DNA of 64,000 bases from Sorghum bicolor (lineage: Eukaryota > Streptophyta > Magnoliopsida > Poales > Poaceae): the NCBI RefSeq assembly GCF_000003195.3, contig NC_012876.2, positions 43,814,619 through 43,878,618 of the forward strand. The letters are read 5' to 3'. Under the pieces are notes generated by a model. The model saw nothing but the letters and a program-made list of their open reading frames with translations, did not search any database and was not told where the DNA came from. The position numbers and the translations under genes are program-made. Shown piece after piece: positions 1-10,200 of the stretch; the stretch's first letter is position 1; the number at the start of each line of letters is the position of its first letter.

Positions 1-404
1 TAGCTTATGAAATTTACTACAACTTTACTTTAGATGTCATTTACATGCAAGGTCTCGTAACACTGGTTTCATAAAAGGTCTTTGAAAAGAGGTTTAGGGG
101 GGTCAACTAGGCCAACCTAGGGCTAACCATGACCTAGGGGCATTTTTGGGCAAAACCTCCAACATAAACTTTGTTCAAAATGTTATTCTAAACATGATTA
201 ACGTATTTTGGAAGACAATGTGCACTTATATGCATTGGTCACACATTACTATCACCTATAGCAAGTCACACAAGCAATTCAATCACATAGTGTATACACC
301 AAATGACATGTGATCATGGTGTGATGCTCATGAGTGATCATGATGATGATTATGTTGATGCAATGCTCATGGTTAACATGCAAGCTAACACTAGGAGTGT
401 TACA
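1..404. mobile_element. Terminal fragment of an unidentified element (possible LTR end)
   Basis: This AT-rich stretch has no coding sequence I recognise. It stops at the point where the minus-strand gag homology of the neighbouring element is cut off. The last bases on the plus strand read AGTGTTACA, so on the minus strand the boundary begins TGTAACACT, compatible with the TG...CA end of an LTR. The rest of the element and any target duplication lie outside the window, so family and orientation are open. The boundary at 404 is inferred from loss of gag similarity and the terminal TG/CA. Confidence 0.35.
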
Positions 405-2659
405 TCATCGGCAGTAATCTGGTGCTGAGGATCCACCGATGTGCTTTTTTCAGCTGCCTCTGAAGTCAATACTTTGGTCTTTCCCTTAGCATCCAACATA
501 TTTGTAGGGAAACGATGTTGGTCGATCTTCATCGGCTTTTGAGCTTTGGAGTTATCGAACCTAATTCTCCCAAACTCTATAGCCGACTGCAGCTGCTGCC
601 TGAAAACTTTGCATTCATTTGTACTATGAGATGTTGCATTATGCCACTTGCAATACTTAATCTTCTTTAATTCTTCTGCCGATGGAATCACATGGTTAGG
701 TGACAACTGAATTTGCCCCTCCTGAAGCAAAAAGTCAAATATCCTATCGGCTTTGGTGATGTAAAATGCAAACTTTTCTGGATCTTTATGCCCAAAAGGG
801 CAAGACATCGGCTTTTTATTTTTTACCCATTCTGCCAAGCTGATGACTGGCTCTTCATCAGAATCTGAGCTCGTTGCCTCATCGACAAATGACACCTTTT
901 TGTTCCATGCCCTCTTGGGTTCAAAAGCTTTGATATCTTGGTCAGAAATCCACTGCACTAAATGGCTCAGACTTTCAAACTCTTGAGAAGCATACTTGTC
1001 TTTAATGTGTGGCAACAACCCTTGGAAAGCCAAATTGGGGAGCTGCCGATCATCCAAAACCAGACTATAACATTTATTCTTAACATCTCGCAACCTTTGC
1101 ACAAAGCTCTCAACCGATTCGTCATTGCTCTGCCTTAGCCTGACTAAATCGGTAATCTTCTTCTCATGCACTCCAAAAAAGAAGTATTTATGGAACTATT
1201 TTTCTAGATTGGCCCAGGTGATCACTGAGTTTGGAGGTAATGAAATAAACCAAGTAAAGGCCGATCCAGACAAAGATGATGAGAATAAGCGAACCCTTAA
1301 CTCATCTCTGTTAGCAGTTTCCCCATACTAGATGATGAACCTATTAACATGCTCCATGGTTGACGTATCATCCTGCCTCGAAAACTTGGTGAAATCCGGC
1401 ACCTTGTACCGATTTGGAAGCGGAATTAAGTCATATGCTGGAGGATACGGTGTCCGATAAGAGTAAGTGTTGACTTTGGGTTTTATCCCAAATTGGTCTC
1501 TCATCACCTCAGCTATCTTATCGGCCCAGTAAGCATCAGCATATTGCCGATGAGCTTGTTGTGGATTCGGCATCTGCTGATAAGCTTCCACATGTCTCTG
1601 CAGTGCACGATCCCTACGGAACATAGGATTAGCCACCGCCTGTTGACCACCAACTTGCTGACCAAGATTCATCGGCTGGTTGATCAACCCTTGATTTTGA
1701 AATCCAGGTTGCATTGGTCCTTATTGAAATCCCATAGCCTGATGATTTTGCTGAGGCATCTATGGAAAGACAAACTGCCCTGTCCATCCATTGTTAACAT
1801 TCATCGGCGTAGGTCGTGCCGATGGCTGATAATTGGGCACCATCATCGAATTGACATACCCTAGCTGTGTCATAAACCTTTGCTGTGTCAGCATTGGATC
1901 TGCCGATGCATTAGGCATCTAGAACGTTGGCATTTGAGAATTCCTAGCAAAAGGTCTTGTAGTAGTAGTTGTAGAATACTTGGGATTCTGAGTCATCGGT
2001 GAGCCTGGGGGTGCCGATGCCATAGGAGCATTGCCTGTCATGTCAGCCACTTGAGATGTCCCAGAACTTTTTGCCATAAATTCTGGGGGCATACCATATC
2101 CCCACCAATTGGGAGGAACAGATACTGACATTGCTGATGCTAATAAATCTGTAGCAAGTTTGACTTGTCCCTCTGATGTTGATGGATTAGTCGTCATCGG
2201 TGTAGATTGCGCATTAGTCATCCCTAATGTGCTTGGAGGAGAAGTAACTTCCGTACCTGCAACGGCTGTAGTAGCCGATGGAGCCGTAACCGATGATGAT
2301 CCTGGCTGATGATAGTCAGGGCCCACATAAGATGGTGGTATCTGTCCTTCTTTGAAAGTTCTAGCCACAACATTGAAAACTGTATTGGACAGCACATTAG
2401 ATTAATTGATTAGAGCACAAATGATAGCACTGTCAACCATCTCTTGTTGTTTACTAGGATTGGCTTCAAAAGTGATTTGCCGAGGCATCAACAATGCTTC
2501 CTTTTGGATCACCTCGCCACTCCTGTTGATATTGAAGGATTTCAAGCATAGCTGCTTGTAGTCCTCCATAGCTTTTGCCATATCTTGCTTCTATTCATCT
2601 CTGAGATTGGCTTCCGTCACGGGGATGACGTTCTCCAAGTCGAAATTAGTGTTCGACAT
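405..2659 (-). pseudogene. Ty3/gypsy gag, decayed by seven in-frame stops
   Basis: This is a retrotransposon Gag (capsid and nucleocapsid precursor). The frame starts at an ATG at 2659-2657, just after the primer-binding site, and stays in one phase to the truncation at 405. Seven stop codons interrupt it, at 2593, 2404, 1921, 1762, 1723, 1330 and 1198 (first base, minus strand): five TAG, two TAA, no TGA, and no frameshift. The N-terminal third is rich in Gln, Pro, Thr and Ser. The capsid-like region lies near 1100-1330. A zinc-knuckle-like segment, CKWHNATSHSTNEC, lies near 610-655. The 3' part is lost at the junction at 404. The element belongs with the LTR at 2706-3418. Identification as gag is firm; the exact lineage is not. 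Confidence 0.8.
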
Positions 2660-2682
2660 AATGATCTTGATGTTGAATCATT

Positions 2683-2700
2683 GTCCCACTGGGCGTGCCA
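2683..2700 (-). promoter_or_regulatory. Primer-binding site of the minus-strand gypsy element
   Basis: On the minus strand TGGCACGCCCAGTGGGAC follows the LTR end after a few bases and precedes the gag ATG by about 24 bases. That position and the TGG start are typical of a tRNA primer-binding site in plant gypsy elements. The tRNA species was not assigned. Confidence 0.6.
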
Positions 2701-2705
2701 AAAGA

Positions 2706-3418
2706 TGTGTTCGTGCAAAAGTAGATCTACAAACACAAAGGGCTAATACCCGATTCAACATTAAGACGTGCCAGCCGATTTGACCTTACAATCGACAAAG
2801 GTGGTAACTCGAATACTTTGGTCCCGACAACAGCGATGCGCCCGGATGTCACGGCCAAGAGGTATTCACACGGAACTCGAGAATTCGCCGAGGTTAACTC
2901 GTTGTAAAAGGAAAATATGCAGGTTGATGAAGTCGTCAAAAGTAGATGCTGAAATAGATGTAAAAACTTGTGTTTGGTTGATTGTGTCTAACATTACATC
3001 GCTACGGGGTCTCATATTTATACCCTGCCCAAAAGGGTTACAATCAGACACGACTAGGACTCGAATTCCAAATTGAACGGAATCCGTACACAAAACAAAC
3101 TCTAATAACTGTGGAAAGCATTAAGTTATCTTCCACAACCGTTCGGTACACCACCTTGAATCGATCGACAATTCCAGCGCCTTTCTTTGTGACCATCGGC
3201 GAACCACCTTTCATAGCCATCGGCAACCATCAGCACCATTCATCGGCATGAATCCCTCACCACTCCTAGACTTGGCCATATTCTGTCGTTTTCTCATCGG
3301 CACCAACCCTCATTGGCAACTCTCCTGTCAACTAGTCACCACTTTTCTGCCTGCCGATCTACGCCTTATTAACTCCAGATACGCATCCAAAGATACGTGT
3401 CCAAAAACGGTGTCGACA
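2706..3418 (-). mobile_element. 5' LTR of the minus-strand gypsy element
   Basis: On the minus strand the LTR begins TGTCGACACCG at 3418 and ends in ...ACA at about 2706, immediately before the primer-binding site, giving about 713 bp. At 3419 the plus-strand gag of another element resumes, so this LTR marks an insertion into that element. The other end and its target duplication lie outside the window. The LTR shares with its gag an unusual density of the hexamer CATCGG/CCGATG. Confidence 0.75.
3015..3022 (-). promoter_or_regulatory. TATA box in the minus-strand LTR
   Basis: TATAAATA read on the minus strand, about 400 bases into the LTR, is a plausible Pol II TATA box for the element transcript. 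No initiation site can be fixed from sequence. Confidence 0.5.
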
Positions 3419-3927
3419 CTGCCAAGCTAGACCTGCTCATGAAGAAGCTCGATGATAAAGCTAGAGATAAGAAGGAAGTTATGCACGTCTATGACTCTCA
3501 CATGATTTGTGAGGACTGTGGAGATACTGGACACTCAGGCAATCACTGCCCTGAGATGCTTGAGGACGTGAACTACATCAACAACAATAACAACAACAAC
3601 AACTACAACCGTCGTCAACAAAATCAAGGTTGGAATCAACAGAGGCCTAACTACTCAGGTAATTATCAAGGTAACAATTCTTACAATAATAATAATAATT
3701 TTCCACCTCTGAGAGAGTTAGTGTCTAATCAAGGAAAGCTAATGGATAACCTATCTAAGAAATTGGCATCTAATGATAAAATTCTAGAAAAAATAAATAA
3801 TAGAATGAATAATTTCTCTACTGCCATTAAGAATCAAATTAGCTTTAATAAAATGATTGAATCTCAGTTAAATCAAATAGCTGCTGCTGTTCCAGCTACT
3901 AACCCCGGTATACCATCACAACCTTAA
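3419..3927 (+). pseudogene. Gag fragment with CCHC zinc knuckle, 5' part displaced by an inserted LTR
   Basis: This is the C-terminal part of a gypsy Gag. It shows a zinc knuckle CEDCGDTGHSGNHC (C-X2-C-X4-H-X4-C) near 3512-3553, then a long Asn/Gln-rich low-complexity stretch, then a helical segment with repeated Asn, Lys and Leu. The true N-terminus lies left of the insertion at 3418 and is not in the window; the Met at 3397 sits in the inserted LTR and is not a real start. The frame ends at a TAA at 3925-3927, and similar-frame protease sequence continues after it, so this stop is probably a lesion. The nucleocapsid part packages element RNA in the family. Confidence 0.75.
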
Positions 3928-3954
3928 GGATTAGAATCTGCAAATCTTGTAGAC

Positions 3955-4980
3955 ATGTTTGATACAGGTAACTACTGGAGTAACCCCGTCGCGGAAGTTA
4001 CTACTGACCTTCTACCGGTCAAGAGAGGTGATCTAGGACGCCCTGTCATCCCGATCTCCATCGACATGGTGGACTTCCCAGAAGCACTCTGCGACTTTGG
4101 CTCTAGTGTCAACATTATGCCAGGGTACTCTATGAAAAATTCTTTATATATCCTTTATTAGAAACAACCATGTGTTTGCAGCTTGCAGATCGGACATTAA
4201 GTTTCCCAAAGGGAATATTGAAGAACCTTTGCGTCCGAGTTGGTACCTTGTACGCCCTAGCAGACTTCGCGGTGACAGAGACCGGTAATGATGAGAGGGC
4301 ACCCGTCATCTTAGGGAGGCCATTCCTGAACACCTCGAGAGCTGTCATCTACGCTAGTGCTGCCAAGATCAGTTTTTACATCAAGGGGAGGAAGGAGACG
4401 TTTTCCTTCAAGGACAAGACTACACAAATCCCAGAGCAATCCCGACATGAACCAAGGAAGAGGACCAACAGGAGGAACAGGAACAAGCAAGTGTGGACCG
4501 AGTCAGCTAAGATGGTCACTGCAGTTCAAGGAGGTCAAGATCATCGACTCAAGTCTCCATTCCTGACCAAGAAGGACGACCTAGGTATGCCAAGCATCCA
4601 GTGCTCCATTAATTGGTACAACTTCTACAAGATGCTTTGCGACACCGGATTGGGCGTCAACATAATAGCCGCAGTCACCTATGAGCTCCTGTTTGGAACC
4701 ATAACCCTAAAACTGACATACATTCAGCTCCAGATGACAGATCAGACATTCCGAAAGGTTGAAGGTATAGTAACTGATGTCCCTATTAAAATAGATGATC
4801 ATTTTGTCCATACAGACTTTTAGGTTATTGACATTGGAGAAGGCGAGTATGATCCACCCATCGTCCTTAGGAGACCTTTCCTCAGTACTGTTAAACCAAT
4901 CATCTACATTGGAACTAGAGCATCTCATTCTCCCCAAAAAGTTTCAAAAGAGCAAGAACGGTATGTATCCCCTCAAGTAG
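3955..4980 (+). pseudogene. Two tandem retropepsin-like domains, broken
   Basis: Two copies of an aspartic-protease-like module lie in tandem. The first has CDFGSSVNIMP near 4090-4122 and ends with VILGRPFLNT near 4306-4335. The second has CDTGLGVNII near 4639-4668 and ends with IVLRRPFLST near 4861-4890. A basic, Arg/Lys-rich linker joins them. Breaks: the frame changes near 4120-4155, and a TAG at 4821-4823 interrupts the second copy. The catalytic Asp is visible in both copies, but the usual D-[TS]-G is DFG in the first. No reverse transcriptase or integrase follows before the LTR, so the element is non-autonomous as it stands. Protease-like identity is well supported; activity is not. Confidence 0.65.
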
Positions 4981-5580
4981 AATTAGACTTTCACCATTGT
5001 TGTCGCCATCATCACCATACACCATTCATTTTGCCACACATGCACATCTTGATTTGACTTATTGACTTGTTTCTCTGGATCCATGGTTTGACTATGCAAT
5101 AAATGTCTTGTAAGTATGTATACTTTATCTCCCACCTATGAGCTCCAGATATCAAAAGCCTTATTAAAGTAGGGTGAGAGAGAGAGAGAGCAAGGTCACT
5201 GTGCTTTATACTACAAATACCACATACTTTGAGAGAGAAGGGATATACCATCACTGCCTTGGTAAGGATCCAGAAATACCACAAAAGAGAGATCTGAGAG
5301 AGTCATACAAGGAATCTCTGAGTTTTATTTGAAAATCTGCAAAAACTCCAGAGCTATGGCTAATCAAGAATAAGAGACATGGCGCTTGACTAGACCGTTC
5401 TATCTTTTAACTGCTCAAGACAGAAATGACGGTTACAAGTCCCATGGTAAAAGGTAAAATGAGTAAGTTTTAAATCTTGACGGTTTACTCTAACTCAGAG
5501 ATGAGACCTTATTTGAAAGCATGTGTACCATCAAAACTCAAAGGTATTACGCAACTTCTGATCCATCACTAAGATTATCC
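4981..5580 (+). other. Non-coding 3' internal region of the gag-protease element
   Basis: About 600 bases with no convincing coding sequence separate the protease remnant from the polypurine tract. The stretch contains a short GA microsatellite near 5174-5190 and several GAGAGA patches. In comparable non-autonomous elements this is untranslated internal sequence. Confidence 0.5.
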
Positions 5581-5616
5581 TTGCTCAAGGACGAGCAAGA
5601 GGTAAGCTTGGGGGAG
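5581..5616 (+). promoter_or_regulatory. Hairpin and polypurine tract before the LTR
   Basis: TTGCTC (5581-5586) and GAGCAA (5593-5598) form a perfect 6-bp stem with a 6-base loop. The purine-rich GCTTGGGGGAG (5606-5616) follows, and the LTR begins at 5619. The purine run is the expected plus-strand primer of reverse transcription. The role of the hairpin is not known to me. Confidence 0.6.
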
Positions 5617-5618
5617 TT

Positions 5619-7150
5619 TGTTGACATTCCTTAAGTATCAAATATAATCAACAAATAAACAAAGAAAAGGATCCAAATGCAACCGGCACCTAGACTTAGG
5701 GTTTTATCGGACAGAATTCCATGAGTTTTGGTGTTTGTCTATTTCTGCAGGGGGTTATCAGGAATTATGGAAGAAAGGCCCACACATCAGGTTTACATAG
5801 AGATATTAATGTGCACCCCAATTATCTAACATCTAGAAGAGTCCAGAAGCCACGGGAACGAGTGGGAGGCCGAGCGAGCCCGAGGGCAGGGCGCCCGCCC
5901 TCCCCCCTTGGGCGCTCGCCCTGGCCTGAGAGCCAATCAGGCTCCGCCTCGCGGATCATGCTCCACCGACCTAAGGGATTAAGGAAAACCATGCGATTAA
6001 GGTCGGTTTGATCTGATGGTCCATATTCATTTGGAGGGACTATATAAGCAGACCCCCTGGCCCTTGGAGGAGAGGACCGGAGAAACCCTAATTCATTCAT
6101 ACATCTTTGGAGAAGAAGTCCCTGATCAAGCACTAGAGCCACCACATCAACTAGATCTCTAGTTTTGCATCTCTAGTTTAGCATAGCTACATAGGATTAG
6201 AACTAGAAGGAGTCAATCTTCGATTGGTTTCCGGATCTGTCAAGAGGATTCTTGGTAATTCCTCAACTGTTCTTCATTTGTTCATCATTGTTCTTCAATA
6301 TTATGAATATGACTTTATTCTACTTCAATATATTGATTATGACTTTGCTCTACTTGTTTATATTTGCAATTATATTGTTCTTAATTTATCATAGTTATAT
6401 GCTTGTCGTAGTCAGATTGGAATTATATACATGTTTAGGATCGTATAGCGTTTATCCATGTGTACAATGGGTAAATGATAAGTATTATGTAGGCGTGGTG
6501 CCTATGCCGTATTTATCTGCGATTGTACCCTATATGCTGGATCGCGGGGTAGTTCGTGGTGGTGACAGCTCCATTGATTCTTGTATAGTCCCCCTCTCGT
6601 GTATAGGGCAGGTAGAGCAACATTATTACAGGGGAGTGATTGCTATGTTTCTCATCTTCCTTGATAATATCACTATGCATGGGCGTAGTCCTGTCTCACA
6701 ATGATTGCCAAGTATAATTGCACTAACTATGATATGCTAGACTTTATAGTTAAGAATAACTTAGGAAATATTCTTGTAGTTCATCCTAATTCCATGCTAA
6801 TGACTTGCTAGAATATCTGTTGAGGTGCTTATCATTATTATATGTGGCTAGTTATGCTGATCAGATTAATTATGTTTGTCACCAGTCATACTTTTTCTAT
6901 ATTTTATGTGACATTTATCCCTGTATGAAAGAGATAGATAAATGCTCTCCATTATACATGCAATGATGGATACTCAATTCCAGATTTCATTCCATAATCA
7001 ACATTGAAGATTAGCAATCCCTTCCCAGTGGTAAAAATATAAATAACGATACCTGGAATACTTTCCGATTAAAATGCTACATCGGTATTAATCTGTGCGC
7101 TTGCAGATCTCATTTATTATTCATTCAGAAGAGCAATTGCATATTTCAAT
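5619..7150 (+). mobile_element. LTR of the gag-protease element
   Basis: The LTR begins TGTTGACATT directly after the polypurine tract. Its first part matches the solo LTR at 39579: shared runs around 5665-5745, the GC-rich GGGCGCCCGCCC block near 5888, and the TATA region. The last part shares CTACATCGGTAT and GTGCGCTTGC near 7076-7105. The middle, about 6150-7040, does not resemble the other LTR. The right end is not sharp because no clean ...CA junction or target duplication is visible; 7150 is an estimate. An open frame at 6252-6704 is hydrophobic, lies wholly inside the LTR, and is not taken as a gene. Confidence 0.6.
6041..6047 (+). promoter_or_regulatory. TATA box of the LTR at 5619
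   Basis: TATATAA lies at the position that corresponds to TATAAAA at 40001 in the related solo LTR, within a conserved GGGACTAT...CAGACCCCC context. It likely marks the U3/R promoter. Confidence 0.6.
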
Positions 7151-7285
7151 ACCGCGTCTCTCATGTCATGCTGGGGATGACAACTTGGCTTAAGTGGAAT
7201 GAGGGATAGGTTTGGCATTTTTGGCACCATTATCAGAACTAGAAAACTAAGTCTACTTTTGGTAATGACGTTAAGAATGCCCAAA
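7151..7285 (+). other. Junction sequence between LTR and satellite
   Basis: This short stretch is neither satellite nor clearly LTR. It contains TTTTTGGCACCATTATCAG near 7219, which could be a mutated primer-binding site, followed by about 45 bases before the satellite begins at AGATGTGAACC (7286). If real, internal sequence follows the LTR and then stops at the satellite boundary. The assignment is weak. Confidence 0.3.
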
Positions 7286-10200
7286 AGATGTGAACCTAAT
7301 GGTATACCTAAATCTTTGATTACCACTTGATGAGAACAAGGGTGGCCCGATCTTCCGAAAGGTTTTGATAACTCTCGATTTGGTGGAGACGAGACACAAT
7401 TCGATCCGGCTTCCGAACAACACGATCTGAAACCCTGCAATTTTTTTTCGATATTTTTCTTTTAGTTACGAGCACCAAAGGAGTAACCACAGAAAATTTG
7501 AGCTTAAACAAGTGAAACACATGGCCTGCGGAATTTTTTGAAGATTGTGAAAAATGTGAAAAAAACTTGACGAGGTGAAAACTCAAAATTTGGAGGTGAA
7601 TTTGGAGGTTCTATAATTTTCAAACCCACCAATGGAGGGGACAGACATATCTGAAATTTTTTTCTGATCAATTTTGATATATGGAACGTTGAAATCGGAG
7701 TTCGTATGCGAAAGTTATGGCTATTTTACGAACGGACTCCAAATTAGAGGACAAAATGGTACGAAAGTAGGAAAAATTCGCGGCGGTGGCTAGAAATTGA
7801 TGGAAACGGTGGGAAAAAACACACAAACTGGACTCTAACAAGACCTAACTAGCAACAAGACCTCGACCAGGACACAAACTCAACACTGTGGACTGTGAAA
7901 CTGAAATATACAAAGGCTATGGCGCGGAAGGGTTGTAGGACAATAAAACGATATGACACTGGACTTATGGGACAAACACAAGAACACTCAAAAGTAAGGG
8001 TAGATGTGAACCTAATGGTATACCTAAAGCTTTGATTACCACATGATGAGAATAAAGGTGATCCGATCTTCTGAAAGGTTCTGGTAACTCTCAATTTGGT
8101 GGAGACGAGACACAAATCGATCCAGCTTCCGAATAACATGATCCGAAACGCTACAATTTTTTTTTATTTTTTTGATACTTTTCTTTTAGTTAGAGCACCA
8201 ATGGAGTAACCACAGAAAATTTGAGCTTAAACCAGTGAAAAACATGGCCTATGAAAATTTCTGAAAATTGTGAAAAAACATCACGAGGTGAAAACTCAAA
8301 CTTCGGAGGTGAATTTGGAGGTTCTAAATTTTCAAACCTACCAATGGAGTGACAAACAGATCCAAAATTTTTTCTGATCGATTTTGATATATGGAATGTT
8401 GTAAACGGAGCTCGTATGTGAAAGTTATGGCTATTTTACGAACGGACTCCAAGTTAGAGGACAAAACGGTCCGAAAGTGGGAAAAATTTGCGGTGGTGGC
8501 TAGAAATTGATGGAAACGGTGGGGGAAAATACATGAACTGGACTCTAACAAGACCTAACCAGCAACAAGACCTCGACAAGGACACAAACTCAACACTGCG
8601 GACTCTGAAACTGAAATATGCAAAGGCTATGACGCGGAAGGGTTGTAGGACAAGAAAACGATATGACACAGGACTTATGGGACGAACCAAGAACACTCGA
8701 AACTAAAGGTAGATGTGAACCTAACGGTATACCTAAAGCTTTGATTTCCACATATGAGAACAAGGGTGACCCGATCTTCTGAAGTTCTGGTAACTCTCGA
8801 TTTGGTGGAGACGAGACACAAATCGATCCGGCTTCCGAACAACACGATCCGAAACCCTGCAATTTTTTTTTGATATTTTTATTTTAGTTAGAGCACCAAA
8901 GGAGTAACCACAGAAAATTTGAGCTTAAACCAGTGAAAGACATGGCCTACGAAAATTTCTGAAAATTGTGAAAAATGTGAAAAAAACATCACGAGGTGAA
9001 AACTCAAACTTCAGTTGTGAATTTGGAGGTCCTAAAATTTTCAAACCAGCCATGGGAGGGGACAGACAGATCCGAAATTTTTTTCTGATCGATTTTGATA
9101 TATGGAACATTGAAATCGGAGCTCGTATGCGAAAGTTATGGCTATTTTACGAACGGACTCCAAATTAGAGGACAAAATGGTCCGAAAGTGGGAAAAATTT
9201 GCGGCGGTGGCTAGAAATTGATGGAAACGGTGGGGGAAAATACATGAACTGGACTCTAACAAGACCTAACCAGCAATAAGACCTCGACGAGGACACAAAC
9301 TCAACACTGCGGACTCTAAAACTGAAATATGCAAAGGCTATGACGTGGAAGGGTTGTAGGACAAGAAAACGATATGACACTGCACTTATGGGACGAACAC
9401 AAGAACACTCCAAACTAAGGGTAGATGTGAACCTAATGGTATACCTAAAGCTTTGATTCCCACATGATGAGAACAAGGGTGACCCGATCTTCTGAAAGGT
9501 TCTGGTAACTCTTGATTTGGTGGAGACGAGACACAAATCGATCCGGGTTCCGAACAACACGATCCGAAACCCTACAATTTTTTTTATTTTTTTGATATTT
9601 TTCTTTTAGTTAGAGCACCAATGGAGTAACCACAGAAAATTTGAGCTTAAACCAGTGAAAGACATGGCCTACGAAAATTTCTGAAAATTGTGAAAAATGT
9701 GAAAAAAACATCACGAGGTGAAAACTCAAACTTCAGTTGTGAATTTGGAGGTCCTAAAATTTGCAAACCAGCCAAGGGAGGGGACAGACAGATCCAAAAT
9801 TTTTTTCTGATCGATTTTGATATATGGAACATTGAAATCGGAGCTCGTATGCGAAAGTTATGGCTATTTTACGAACGGACTCCAAGTTAGAGGACAAAAC
9901 GGTCCGAAAGTGGGAAAAATTTGCGGTGGTGGCTAGAAATTGATGAAAACGGTGGGGGAAAATACATGAACTGGACTCTAACAAGACCTAACCAGCAACA
10001 AGACCTCGACAAGGACACAAACTCAACACTGCGGACTCTGAAACTGAAATATGCAAAGGCTATGACGCGGAAGGGTTATAGGACAAGAAAATGATATGAC
10101 ACAGGACTTATGGGACGAACCAAGAACACTCAAAACTAAAGGTAGATGTGAACCTAACGGTATACCTAAAGCTTTGATTTCCACATATGAGAACAAGGGT

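Noticed and set aside
6252..6704. Hydrophobic open frame of 150 codons
   Set aside because: It lies wholly within an LTR, in AT-rich sequence where chance hydrophobic frames are common, and has no recognisable motif.
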